Part shown: positions 9,690 through 18,993 of the stretch, piece after piece
Layout: each line of letters begins with the position of its first letter
Numbering within the stretch: position 1 is the first letter of the stretch
Source of the DNA: Erwinia_E haradaeae_C
GTDB lineage: Bacteria; Pseudomonadota; Gammaproteobacteria; Enterobacterales; Enterobacteriaceae
Length of the DNA: 64,000 nt
Assembly (NCBI RefSeq): GCF_900698995.1
Contig: NZ_LR217735.1
Span: 496,001 to 560,000 of the forward strand
Reading direction: 5' to 3'
Notes under the pieces: model-generated
Databases searched by the model: none
What the model was told of the DNA's origin: nothing
Seen by the model: the letters and a program-made list of their open reading frames with translations, nothing else
Made by a program: the position numbers and the translations under genes

Positions 9690-10160
9690 TAAAGAACAGG
9701 CAACTAATAACAGATTTTGCATAAAAAAAGTAAAATCATGGTCAGACTATGCCATTGACGAGGTCACTTCAAATATGCTCTGAAAAATGCTAGACGAATT
9801 TTAAAAATTATATTGCAAAATTTTTATATCCAAAATCCAGCTAATCTTTATCATTAATATGGATTTTGGATATAGTTTTATTTTTTAAATTGATAAAAGT
9901 TTTAAGCGATTGTGTAAGTTATTATGCTTTAATCTAAAGAATGCACTCTGAGATTGGATTTTTAAAGAATCTTAATTATCAAACTTACCGTAAGTTCTAT
10001 TCTAACATGAACTCGGCATGGACGTAATATAATCCAGTTAATCATCATCAATAATAATTATGATGGTTACAATAACAATAAGTGCTTATGCCAAGGACCA
10101 ATTTACAATCATATGGCGCTAAAAAAGGTAAAAAAATTACTATATAGTCAGGACTTTAAT
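9690..10160 (-). pseudogene. mreD: mreD remnant (rod-shape membrane protein)
   Basis: Limits are approximate. Two islands read on the minus strand match E. coli MreD in the right order. Near 9985-10045, NWIILRPCRVHV corresponds to YWILALPHRVNV. Near 9715-9770, LVNGIV-stop-P-stop-FYFFYAKSV corresponds to VVNGVLWPWIFLLMRKV. In the second island both tryptophan codons of the WPW motif are now TGA (9742-9744 and 9736-9738). Between the islands there are further stops and frame changes. It lies just downstream of the mreC remnant, as in the E. coli mreBCD operon. The protein would be an inner-membrane partner of MreC and MreB in cell elongation. Each island alone is weak; position and order make the call. 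Confidence 0.55.
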
Positions 10161-11168
10161 GGTATCACAAGATAGACTTCTTCTATTTGACTTATTTTAC
10201 AACTAAAATATTGGTAATATTTTATTATAAATTTAAAATTTTAAATATTTTTATCTAAAATTATGACGCATGCTATCGCCTGGTTTTTTATTTTTTATGC
10301 AGATACTAAGACTCTTAAATATCTTGATTTATTATGATAAGTCGTATTGAATATATTGTAAGATGTTTTATTATGATTTTTAGAGAATAATAAATGATAC
10401 TGTAAATATTTCAACTTTATCAGTGAGTGTGTAAAAAAATTATAGAAGAATAGTTTTTTCTTTTGTAACGCAAGATGCTAAGGCGATAGGATACTTTTTA
10501 GAAAAACGATCAACTATGCAAAATGTTGCTCATATGCCACTACATTGGATGTCAACATGATCTTAAAATGTTTTATTTGAAGATTTTTTTAGCTATCTCC
10601 AGAAAAAATTGGTCAAAATCCATTATTTAATACTTTAACAGGTATTATGTGAAATAGATTGCGCAGATCAACAAAACTCAACCATTTTAATTTACCAACA
10701 ATCTAAAAATTGTCTAAATATTTCCTTGCTTATTGATTAATACCTGCTCTATATATTATTTTGTCAATTATTATGTAATTACTACAAGAATCAACAGTAG
10801 TTGCAAGCATACTAATTAGTATTTTATTTTCGTTCTGGATCAGATGAGATTGCAATGGTTGTTTAAGGCATATATTTTCTTTATTTGATTAAGTATTCAG
10901 AAATATTTTTTATATCAAATAATTTGATATTATATAGCTTAATTCTCTAAGTATAATTTTTTGTGAGATGTTAAGAGTGAGAAAATCTAATCTAAATTTT
11001 TTGAAGTTATTTTATAAAAAATATAATATATTAACTGCAGTATGCATATACACGCAAAATTTTAAAAAATTTTAAGTCATGATCGGATAAAATAATTATT
11101 TTTGCTATAATAATAGAAAATAAGAACTCTAAGTTTAGAGGCAGATTTTTACTAAATATTGGTTTTAT
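10161..11168 (-). pseudogene. mreC: mreC remnant (rod-shape periplasmic protein)
   Basis: The 5' end is at 11168, where an ATA stands in place of the ATG. The translation IKPIFSKNLPLNLEFLFSII matches the E. coli MreC start MKPIFSRGPSLQIRLILAVL, followed by a hydrophobic stretch for the membrane anchor. Further along the minus strand, TTVDSCSNYIIIDK (near 10760-10800) matches STVNDPYSDQVVIDK, FHIIPVKVLNNG matches HALPIQVLRNDI, and VDRFSKKYPIALASCV (near 10445-10495) matches GGRFPEGYPVAVVSSV. Frames shift between the islands and several stops interrupt them. The 3' limit is a guess. The gene lies between the mreB and mreD relics in the E. coli order, but about 400 bases of spacer now separate it from mreB instead of a few dozen. 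Confidence 0.75.
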
Positions 11169-11576
11169 AAATTCAGAATATCTTAATGAAAATCATATTC
11201 GATATTTTAGAGTGCTTCAAAAAAGATATATGCTGGTATATATTAATAATAATTAGGATATAAGATCTTATAAATTAGATATGACTTTTCTACATTAAAA
11301 TAGTTAGGAGAACATTTTATTAAAAATTAGTTATTATAATTATACCTTGTCTTATTTAAATCAGGAGAATGTATTTATTTCTTTTGTATTATAGAGCTAG
11401 CTAAATAGAATAACATTTTTAGTAATTCTTGACTTATTGAGAAATACTTAATGTTAATATTTGTTAGATTGTTCATTTAGTAACATATAGTTCTGAATAC
11501 TACTAATATGAAGAAGTGTCTAGTGAAAAAACCATGATCAGTCATAGTGATACGAATTGGTATTGCCGTGTTGATA

Positions 11577-12622
11577 TTCATTAAATAAGTTTTTATTATA
11601 CATAGATATTAATAATTTCTGTAATTTTTCAGGTACCACGCACTACATAAGCTAGCAGATTTTTTACAATCACTACTGGAATCCCAGTTTTTTCTATTAA
11701 TTCATAAGTGATGAAAATTATACAAATAGAACGCCTTGCCAGTTAGAGGGATATGCTTTGTTCAAAAATGTCCACTACTAGTTTAGGTGAGCACTGTTCT
11801 AAAGTAACCATGACGATTCTAACAATGCCAATTAACGGATTTTGTATGGATTCTCAAAATCTCTTTAGAGTGTAAGTAAAACTATCTCAAATACCTTAGA
11901 TAGATTTCTTCCGCGTACTTTAATTTCTGGTGTATTGTCTCGCAGACAAGAAGAATCAATGCAGTGCTTAATATATTCTGCAGTAGTTTAGTTATTTAAG
12001 GAACCATAATAAAATCTAATATTATGGTAATTATTGCTTACTTAAATTAATCGCTACCAATATGAACAGCAGAAGAATATACTATACCATTTAATGAAAT
12101 GCTTATAGCTTTATTAGTCCATTGACGAATATCAATTACCATTAAATCAGTTATCTTAGGAACTGGCAGTCCTGCACCAATAGCGGATAATGCGCGCTCT
12201 TAAATCAAGAGAACTCTACGTTTACCAGCACCTGAGGTATAAATATGAATCGTACGATGCTCTATCTGTAGCGCTCCTACTAGAACGCAGGCAAGTACGT
12301 TTAGATAGGACGTAAAAACTGTTACTGCATACTTGTTTAATAAAATATTAATACATTATTTTTAGTAATAACAAAATAACAATTACCTCATTTTCATGAG
12401 GTGAATAACGATAATATTGCTAGGAGTATAATTTAAAATCTTTCTTTTGTTATAACTAACTGCTTCTATGTTTTTAGGTGATTCAGTGCGATTATGATTG
12501 GTAGCAAAAATAGAGGATTTATTAAGTGTAATTCCTTCTTTGTTTATGTACAGTAGAATACTGTCAGTAACCAAATCAATGGATAAATTTTTAAAAAATG
12601 TGCCATAAAATTTTTCAGACAT
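11577..12622 (-). pseudogene. mreB: mreB pseudogene (rod-shape actin homologue)
   Basis: Reading the minus strand from ATG 12622, the first 79 codons match E. coli MreB well: KFYGTFFKNLSIDL for KFRGMFSNDLSIDL, then SPKNIEAV, TPSNI and LMKM. That frame ends at a TAA at 12383. Homology then continues in other frames: FIKQVCSNSF near 12320-12350, VLVGALQIEHRTI, SGAGKRRVLLI, a TAA at 12200-12202, then SAIGAGLPV, SISLNGIVYSSAVHIG, TAEYIKH, EIKVRGRNLS, EKTGIPVVIV and a tail like NLFNEY for DLFSEE. The span of 1046 bases is almost the length of intact mreB (1044). There are at least three nonsense codons and several frameshifts, and ATPase and subunit-contact residues are lost. Not functional. Confidence 0.9.
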
Positions 12623-13841
12623 GTGATAAGAGATCTCCTTATAATGCGATAAGAAATTTCTTTAAAACTAAAGGTAATATTTAATATTACATTGTATTAA
12701 GTTAGGTTGTTGAATAAATTTATAGCTAGCATAAATTAATTTTTACGATAAAATTCCACTTATATTAAAAGTAAATTTTATCCTGTCATAAGTGATGATT
12801 TATTTAAAAATTTTACTACTATAGTAATTTATACTACTATAGTATTTTCAGTTGATTAATTAAAATTATGGTACAATACTTTATTTACTAGATGTCATCA
12901 CGTTAAAAAAGTGTTAATCATTCTTATTTAATAATAATTAAATAGAATATAGTTATTATATTAATAGATATTAATATAATAAAATAGAGTTTTTAGTATT
13001 ATTAGAATAATTGTAGTTTTATAGTATTGCATACAAGAATAAAGAATATTAAAATTATATAAAAATATTTTTAGAGCATCAAAAGATCTAGAATAACCAT
13101 GAAGATCTATGCTCTATATATTATATTGAAAATTTCAGTTTGAAATATGGCTTAGTAAGTAGCATGTAATATACTGCGTGTTAATATAATTTATATTGCT
13201 TCAATATCATTAGCTATAGATGAGTTATGGTCTCTAAGCTAATACAGGATATACTGTAGGTTAGATGGATTGTATAGATATATTCTTTTTATTCAGCTCC
13301 AGGTTTCTATGTGATTAAGATTTTGTTAAAATCTTTCTATACTAGTTATTGGTATAAGCGATCGATAATTGATCATAAAGTTTTATTATAATTAAAAATA
13401 TTTATGAAGTATTTTTTAAAATTATATGGTAATTAGATTACCATTTAATAATTTTATTTAGATAGGTAGTTTTATCTGAGTTGTTTATTATTTTATTAGG
13501 AATAGGACCTTTCTTGAGGTAGTATCATTTATTAATATAATTACTATTAGTCATTTCTACATAATATGAATTATATGTAATATAAATTTAATTATCTGTA
13601 CTGTTGTGGTTTTAATCATATTTAATGATATATATAACACAAGATCTTAATTTAGCATAAAGCAGTGCTTTAGGTACAACATCTATTCTGTGGATTTTAT
13701 AATCTAAAAATAATCAGGCATTTTTATAACAATACTTATAGCTAGATGGACATTGTAGCATTACATTAGATGTAATGCTTAGAAACAATATGTGAATAAT
13801 GTTATTATTGAAATTTCTTAAGTATGTATTTTTGATCTAAT
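12623..13841. other. AT-rich spacer upstream of the mreB relic
   Basis: In E. coli csrD lies upstream of mreB; no csrD homology was recognised. The stretch contains two copies of a 13-bp TACTACTATAGTA sequence at 12814 and 12832 (period 18), and a perfect 14-bp-arm inverted repeat at 12953-12982. The right end abuts tRNA-Val, whose promoter should lie here. Confidence 0.5.
12953..12982. repeat. Inverted repeat, 14-bp arms
   Basis: Two perfectly complementary arms composed only of A and T flank a 2-base centre (GA). Not near a gene end. Could be a chance product of AT-rich sequence. Confidence 0.45.
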
Positions 13842-13918
13842 GCGTCCGTAGCTCAGTTGGTTAGAGCACCACCTTGACATGGTGGGGGTCAGTGGTTCGA
13901 GTCTGCTCGGACGCACCA
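13842..13918 (+). tRNA. tRNA-Val (GAC)
   Basis: 77 bases including an encoded CCA. The acceptor stem pairs, the D arm reads AGCTCAGTTGGTTAGAGC, the anticodon stem CCACC/GGTGG encloses TTGACAT giving anticodon GAC, and the T arm has GGTTCGAGTC. It resembles E. coli valV/valW but stands alone here. Confidence 0.96.
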
Positions 13919-14445
13919 AAATTATGATATTAATTTTGTACATATATTACTAATGTCTATAATAAAATCATGATTTTCATGATTAATGATAGACTTTAAT
14001 TGGTATTTTTAATACATAACGAGTATGACTAAAAGATAAATAGTTTTTTTATATACTAATAGTAAATAATTTGTTGTGTGCATAATTAAAATAGATCATT
14101 GTGCACAAATAAGCATGAAATATTTTAGGTTTAAGAAGGTATGGGCTGTTAATGTTTGGTAACAGTTATTATATAGTAGAATAATCGCAAGCATTTATTT
14201 TCAAATACTATGAAGATTACAAGTAAATCATATTTAGGTAACTTTTGATGGAAGTGCAGTTTAATACAAGATCGATCCTACACGGAACGATAGTAAATAA
14301 CAGTTTAGGAAAATTATATGAGATATATTACATATACTTGTGTCAATAAAATGTATAATTATGAGTAATTATTACAAGTGTATTATTAGAATTGATAAAA
14401 ATGTTGAAGCAAAGTTATTTGTTGGTTGTTTTTAAAAAAATAAAA
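13919..14445. other. AT-rich spacer between tRNA-Val and tatD
   Basis: The flanking genes converge here. I see no gene and no clear GC-rich terminator hairpin. Confidence 0.5.
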
Positions 14446-15252
14446 TTAAATTATGGTATTTCTAATGTTTGATGAAAGATTAAATAATTTACGAGCATTG
14501 AAAGTTGTTGTATTAGATAAATTTAAAATATTATCTCCACGCAACATGGCAATTTTTTGCACAATATGAGGTAAAAAGCTAGGCTCATTCCGTCTAGAAG
14601 ATGGCAAAGGGAAAATATCCTTTGGTATTAACCAGGGTGAATCTGTTTCTATCACTAAACGATTAGATGGTATTAGTGGTATTAATTTACATAATTCTTT
14701 TCCTCTTTTTTTATCGCATATCCAACCTGTAATGCCAATATAAATATCGTACTCTAAATAAATTTCTAATTCTGATTGTGTTCCTGTAAAGCAATGCACC
14801 AAAGCTGCTTTGAGATTAGGAATCCAAGGTGTAAGAATGGACATAAAATCTTTATGAGCATCACGGCAGTGCAAGAAAACTGGCATATCAAGCTCTGTTG
14901 CCAGTTCAACTTGAGCCTGAAAGGCATACATTTGTTCTTTTTTTGTAGAAAAATTACGATAAAAATCTAGCCCGCATTCTCCTATAGCTACAATACGCGG
15001 ATGAACTGCTAATTTGCGTATCTCAGAATAAATTTTTTTTGACCATTGGCTGGCATAATGAGGATGAATGCCAATCGTAGACCAGAAATATTTCGTATCT
15101 TTTTCGGCCAATACAATCGCTTGGCGACTATTTAAGATAGTCGTTCCAATAATGATCATCCCTATTACCCCAGCTTCTCGCGCGCGCTGTATTACTTTAT
15201 CATAATCTCTTATAAATTCCTGACTTGTTAAATTAACTCCAACATCAAACAT
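14446..15252 (-). CDS. tatD: TatD-family metal-dependent DNase
   Basis: Cytosolic TIM-barrel nuclease of the TatD family, reported in E. coli to be a 3'-5' exonuclease acting on DNA and RNA, with a proposed role in DNA repair. The 268 residues follow E. coli TatD: FDVGVNLTS at the start (this subfamily lacks the HxH of YcfH/YjjV relatives), IGTTILNSRQA, IGECGLDFYRNFS, FLHCRDAH, LVHCFTGT, ITGWICD, and the metal-binding Asp in VIETDSPWL followed by SSRRNEP. The start ATG has AGGAT about 7 bases upstream. In E. coli it follows tatABC, which are not present here. It stands alone, with the metal ligands intact. Confidence 0.93.
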   Translation of the reverse strand: MFDVGVNLTSQEFIRDYDKVIQRAREAGVIGMIIIGTTILNSRQAIVLAEKDTKYFWSTIGIHPHYASQWSKKIYSEIRKLAVHPRIVAIGECGLDFYRNFSTKKEQMYAFQAQVELATELDMPVFLHCRDAHKDFMSILTPWIPNLKAALVHCFTGTQSELEIYLEYDIYIGITGWICDKKRGKELCKLIPLIPSNRLVIETDSPWLIPKDIFPLPSSRRNEPSFLPHIVQKIAMLRGDNILNLSNTTTFNARKLFNLSSNIRNTII

Positions 15253-15594
15253 TATTATATCCTGTTTTTAAATATCACATATAAAAACTACTAGTGAATA
15301 TATATATTAGAATTAATGATCATTTAACAACACGTAAATATGATATATTTAGACAGGCTATAAGATCAATAAGTAGATTATATATTTGATTTAGAAATGT
15401 AATAAAAGATAAATTGCATAAAAAAAATAAAAATTCATATTAATCAATTTTAATAATTTTTTATTATATAGTTAATTAGTTCATTATAGAGTAATATTCA
15501 TTATGATTTTAACATAATTTTTCTGGAGTTTTATATAATAAAAATTGTTTTTTCATTGTAAAAAATAATACAAATAGTAAATTTACTATTTGTA
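15253..15594. other. AT-rich spacer between tatD and mtnN
   Basis: A tract near 15560-15600 (AATAGTAAATTTACTATT) is a near-perfect palindrome just after the mtnN stop and might act as its terminator on the minus strand. Nothing else seen. Confidence 0.45.
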
Positions 15595-16287
15595 TTATAT
15601 AAAATACGTTAATATATTTTCAACCACCAATGAGGATTTTTGCGCGGCTATATTTAAAAAACTATGAAAGTTGCTAGGTGAACTTCTATTGGAAAAATCA
15701 GAAATAGAACGTATAATAACAAAAGGAACATTACATTGATAGCATACATGACCAATAGCGGCAGATTCCATGTCGACTGCAATTGCTTCAGGAAAATAAT
15801 ATCGAATACGCTGAAGTGGTTCGTTTCCTTGAATAAAGGTGTCTCCAGTAACGATAATTCCTCGCATCGAAAAAATATTCAGTTTTTGAATGCAACATTT
15901 TGCTATAGTGATTAAATTATGATCAGCTTGAAATACACAGGGACAATTTGGCACTTGTCCTAATTGGAATCCATAAGTTGTGACATCTACATCATGATAC
16001 TGGACTGCACTGGAAATAACAATATCTCCTATTTTAAATTTAGGATGAAGTCCTCCTGCTGAACCGATGTTGATAAGTATATTTATTTTATATAGGTTAA
16101 TTAATAATGTAGCACTTAATGCTGCTAAAACTTTACCGATACCTGATTTTATAAGAAAAACCTCTACTCCACTTAATAGACCACTATCAATTTCTGCGCC
16201 GGATAAATATATCTTGCTTCTTTTTTTTATCTGATGACGAAGTATATTTACTTCTTCTTCCATGGCTCCAATTATGCCAACTTTCAT
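15595..16287 (-). CDS. mtnN: 5'-methylthioadenosine/S-adenosylhomocysteine nucleosidase
   Basis: Hydrolyses methylthioadenosine and S-adenosylhomocysteine to adenine and a thio-ribose, clearing inhibitory products of AdoMet use such as those from LipA. The protein matches E. coli MtnN (232 residues): MKVGIIGAMEEEV at the start (catalytic Glu12), SGIGKVLAALSATLL, IGSAGGLHP, AVDMESAAIGHVC (Glu174) and RSISDFS (Asp197). The frame is open 15 codons further upstream, but the start at 16287 matches the family and gives 230 residues. Its ribosome-binding site is weak (GGAG about 12 bases upstream). In E. coli mtnN is near erpA; here tRNAs and min genes lie between them. Confidence 0.94.
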   Translation of the reverse strand: MKVGIIGAMEEEVNILRHQIKKRSKIYLSGAEIDSGLLSGVEVFLIKSGIGKVLAALSATLLINLYKINILINIGSAGGLHPKFKIGDIVISSAVQYHDVDVTTYGFQLGQVPNCPCVFQADHNLITIAKCCIQKLNIFSMRGIIVTGDTFIQGNEPLQRIRYYFPEAIAVDMESAAIGHVCYQCNVPFVIIRSISDFSNRSSPSNFHSFLNIAAQKSSLVVENILTYFI

Positions 16288-16537
16288 AGCAAAACTTTGC
16301 TCCGGTTTATGAGTATAATGGGAAGATATCATGAAGATTTTGATATTTTATTGTAACATGAGAGCTGATGGTTTTTGTTACTTGGCATTGCTTCGTGAGA
16401 TTTCTTTAAAATTATTACATTTAATTTAATATTATAAATATTATAGGTGATTTTTATTATTTAGAACATCTAAATGTTTTATTTTATAGATATAACATAT
16501 CCATAAATAGATATTGTCAAGTGATAGATTCACTAAT

Positions 16538-16614
16538 TGGTCGGCGAGAGAGGATTTGAACCTCCGACCCACTGGTCCCAAACCAGTTGCGCTACCAGGC
16601 TGCGCTACTCACCG
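16538..16614 (-). tRNA. tRNA-Pro (TGG)
   Basis: 77 bases with encoded CCA. Anticodon stem ACTGG/CCAGT encloses TTTGGGA, anticodon TGG. Nearly identical to E. coli proM and last of four tRNAs in the order argX-hisR-leuT-proM. Confidence 0.96.
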
Positions 16615-16669
16615 TATATTAATTCTAATATAAGTCATTATCATAGGATAAAATATAATTTAGTTAAGG

Positions 16670-16757
16670 TGGTGCGAAGAGAGGGATTTGAACCCTCACG
16701 TCTTTTACAGACACTAACACCTGAAGCTAGCGCGTCTACCATTTTCGCCACCTTCGC
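16670..16757 (-). tRNA. tRNA-Leu (CAG)
   Basis: 88 bases with encoded CCA and the long variable arm typical of leucine tRNAs. Anticodon loop TTCAGGT gives CAG. Matches E. coli leuT in sequence and in position between hisR and proM. Confidence 0.95.
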
Positions 16758-16771
16758 ATAAGATATAAGTC

Positions 16772-16848
16772 TGGGGTGGCTAATGGGACTCGAACCCATG
16801 ACAACTGGAATCACAATCCAGGGCTCTACCAACTGAGCTATAGCCACC
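16772..16848 (-). tRNA. tRNA-His (GTG)
   Basis: 77 bases with encoded CCA and the extra 5' G (G-1) opposite the discriminator C that marks histidine tRNAs. Anticodon loop ATTGTGATT, anticodon GTG. Almost identical to E. coli hisR. Confidence 0.96.
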
Positions 16849-16917
16849 AGATAACTGGATTATTTTTAACCTTACTAGTACACAATAATTATCTTAAATA
16901 CTTAATAATACTTTTGA

Positions 16918-16994
16918 TGGTGCGCCCGACAGGATTTGAACCTGTAACCTTTGCCTCCGGAGGGCAGTGCTCTATCCAATTGAGCTACGAGTGC
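16918..16994 (-). tRNA. tRNA-Arg (CCG), with stem mismatches
   Basis: 77 bases with encoded CCA. Loop CTCCGGA gives anticodon CCG, as in E. coli argX, and it is first in the four-tRNA operon. Two stems are damaged relative to E. coli. The acceptor stem GCACTCG faces CGGGCGC, leaving an A3-C70 mismatch and a T5-G68 wobble. The anticodon stem CTGCC/GGCAA has C27 opposite A43. It may still work, since the anticodon and loops are intact. Confidence 0.88.
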
Positions 16995-17175
16995 AAAATA
17001 TACAAAATAATATTATACTTGCTAAAATTTATTTTGTCTACTTTTTTATAAAATTTCATAGTGTAGATTTTTGATAAATCATAAAAATGTTTTCTATTAT
17101 AAAATATATATACTCTTTTCTAGATATGATGACGAGCAGAACTGCAATAAAAGGCCTAAAGATAAAAAATCGTAA

Positions 17176-17448
17176 CTAAAGATTTTTTTTTATATCTGTT
17201 TCTGGAAATGTAATATTTAATTCCAAAATAGAGATATCTTCATATTTTTGATCTAACTTTACATTTAACATATGTGGATTAATTATAAAGTATTTATCAA
17301 TGACTTTTAATAAATCTTTTTTTAATTGAGGTAAGTAATGTGGCTCGTTTTCTCCTTTTCTTCTCTCTGCTACAATAATTTGCAAACGCTGTTTCGCTAT
17401 ACTAGCGGTACTTTTTTTACGGGATATAAAATAATTAAGAAAGGCCAT
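17176..17448 (-). CDS. minE: Cell division topological specificity factor MinE
   Basis: Small protein that displaces MinC and MinD from mid-cell by stimulating the MinD ATPase at the membrane, so division is blocked only at the poles. The 90 residues match E. coli MinE (88): N-terminal membrane-binding segment, SIAKQRLQIIVAERR (MinD-contact region, about residues 17-31), LPQLKKDLLKVI, and the C-terminal topological domain with DISILELNITFPE. It starts 3 bases after the minD stop, with GGAGGG inside the end of minD, so translation is probably coupled. Third gene of minC-minD-minE, as in E. coli. Confidence 0.96.
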   Translation of the reverse strand: MAFLNYFISRKKSTASIAKQRLQIIVAERRKGENEPHYLPQLKKDLLKVIDKYFIINPHMLNVKLDQKYEDISILELNITFPETDIKKNL

Positions 17449-17451
17449 GGT

Positions 17452-18264
17452 TTACCCTCCAAACCAGCGCTTTAGAAAACTTTTTTTTTCTTCTGTAATA
17501 AACCGAAATGGGCGTGACTCTCCAAGTAAGCGAGCAACAGTGTCAGTATATGCTTGGCCTGCATTAGATTTAGGATCAAGTATCACTGACTTACCTTGAT
17601 TAGAGGCGCGTAACACTGATTTATCTTCAGGAATCACTCCAGTTAGAGGGATACGTAGGATATCTAGAACATCTTCTATACTGAGCATATCACCACAGTT
17701 AACTCGCCTTGGGTTATAGCGCGTTATCAGTAGATGTTCTTTAATTGGTTCTATATTATTTTCTGCTCGCCTAGACTTAGATGAGAGAATTCCGAGGATT
17801 CGATCAGAATCACGCACAGAAGATACTTCTGGATTGGTAGTAATAATAGCTTCATCAGCAAAATATAGCGCCATTAGAGCACCAGTTTCAATGCCAGCTG
17901 GCGAGTCACAGATAATAAAGTCAAAGGCCATATTGTGTAGATCCTCTAGAACTTTTTCTACACCAGAACGACTTAGAACATCTTTATCACGGGTTTGTGA
18001 AGCAGGTAAAATAAAAAGATTTTTAGTGTTTTTATCTTTAATTAAAGCTTGATTTAAAGAGATATCACCGTGTATAACGTTTATGAAATCGTATACCACA
18101 CGTCGCTCGCATCCCATGATTACATCAAGATTACGCAAACCAATATCAAAATCAATGACTATAATTTTTTTACCTTTCTTCGCTAAACCGGTTGCAATAG
18201 CAGCGCTGGATGTGGTTTTGCCTACACCGCCCTTGCCAGACGTAACAACAATTATACGTGACAT
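17452..18264 (-). CDS. minD: Septum-site determining ATPase MinD
   Basis: Membrane-cycling ATPase that recruits MinC to the poles and oscillates with MinE. The 270 residues equal the E. coli length. The deviant Walker A motif KGGVGKTT is at residues 10-17, followed by IDFDIGLRNLD (switch I), CDSPAGIETGA (Walker B) and NPEVSSVRDSDR. The C-terminal amphipathic helix that inserts in the membrane is present (KKSFLKRWFGG). It lies 48 bases after minC and 3 bases before minE. All motifs needed for the oscillator are intact. Confidence 0.97.
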   Translation of the reverse strand: MSRIIVVTSGKGGVGKTTSSAAIATGLAKKGKKIIVIDFDIGLRNLDVIMGCERRVVYDFINVIHGDISLNQALIKDKNTKNLFILPASQTRDKDVLSRSGVEKVLEDLHNMAFDFIICDSPAGIETGALMALYFADEAIITTNPEVSSVRDSDRILGILSSKSRRAENNIEPIKEHLLITRYNPRRVNCGDMLSIEDVLDILRIPLTGVIPEDKSVLRASNQGKSVILDPKSNAGQAYTDTVARLLGESRPFRFITEEKKSFLKRWFGG

Positions 18265-18312
18265 ATATAAGTTTTCCTTACAATCTTAAAAGATAAGGTA
18301 ACTAAGAATTGC

Positions 18313-18993
18313 TTAGTTGAGTTTTTGAATAGTCAAAATGCCATCTTGTAGATATAGGCGTGAGGCGCAACCAATAGAATCATTGGGTATCTGTTCCATT
18401 ATCCAGTAATGACCAGAAATAGATAATAATTCTGCAAATAAACTAGTACAAAAAATTTGACAACTGTCATCTCCGCTTGCCCCAGCCAGTGCACGACCGC
18501 GCATCACCCCATAAACATGAATATTGCCATCTGCAAGTACTTCCGCTCCCTCGCTAACACTATTAATGACAACTAAATCGGCATTTTCCGCATATACTTG
18601 TTGACCAGAGCGCACGGGAGATAAAATGATTCGGGTTTTTGCAAATGACCAAGTAGGAGTCACGTTCTCTTTAGCAGATGTATGTACTTGAATAGAATTC
18701 AATACAGGAAGACCAGAGCGTATTATAATATTTTTTAACTGTTCATCTTGGCAACCGCTAATACCAACAATAAAAAGACCAGTTGATAAAATAGCTTGTT
18801 GTATTTGATGCCAATTTACTTCTTTTGTCAAAATTGAAACATTTACTATCACTGCCGCATTGTTTAAAAAATGAGGAGCGCGACTAACTTTCTCCTTGAG
18901 TGCTTTTTGTATAGTAAAAGGGTCGGTGTGATGCAAATGCAGCACAGGCAATGTAAAACTGCTACCTTTTAAATCAATTGGTAATTGCGACAT
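18313..18993 (-). CDS. minC: Septum formation inhibitor MinC
   Basis: Division inhibitor that blocks FtsZ ring assembly away from mid-cell when bound to MinD. The protein follows E. coli MinC (231 residues): N-terminal FtsZ-binding domain with DLKGSSFTLPVLHL and IVGISGCQDEQL, a variable linker, and the C-terminal beta-helical domain with SPVRSGQQVYAENADLVV, SEGAEVLADGNIHVYG and RGRALAGASGD (MinD-binding). The frame is open to an ATG at 19014, but ATG 18993 (226 residues) lines up with E. coli MSNTPIELKG and has GAGAG upstream. First gene of the min operon; the promoter should be in the spacer beyond 18993. Confidence 0.95.
   Translation of the reverse strand: MSQLPIDLKGSSFTLPVLHLHHTDPFTIQKALKEKVSRAPHFLNNAAVIVNVSILTKEVNWHQIQQAILSTGLFIVGISGCQDEQLKNIIIRSGLPVLNSIQVHTSAKENVTPTWSFAKTRIILSPVRSGQQVYAENADLVVINSVSEGAEVLADGNIHVYGVMRGRALAGASGDDSCQIFCTSLFAELLSISGHYWIMEQIPNDSIGCASRLYLQDGILTIQKLN

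Noticed and set aside
9595..9783. A 62-residue plus-strand ORF starting at TTG
   Set aside because: Low-complexity start, no ribosome-binding site, and it lies antisense to the mreD relic.
10150..10200. Start of an hslO (Hsp33) relic on the plus strand
   Set aside because: A short MVSQDRLLLFDLF stretch looked similar, but no later HslO motif follows and the opposite strand carries the mreC-mreD relics.
12383..12622. A stand-alone 79-residue protein
   Set aside because: Its whole sequence is the N-terminal part of MreB and homology continues after its stop in other frames, so it is a pseudogene fragment.
16537..17051. ORFs of 68 to 91 residues across the tRNA cluster
   Set aside because: They are readings through tRNA genes on both strands; the tRNAs explain the sequence. 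The same holds for frames at 37686-38237.
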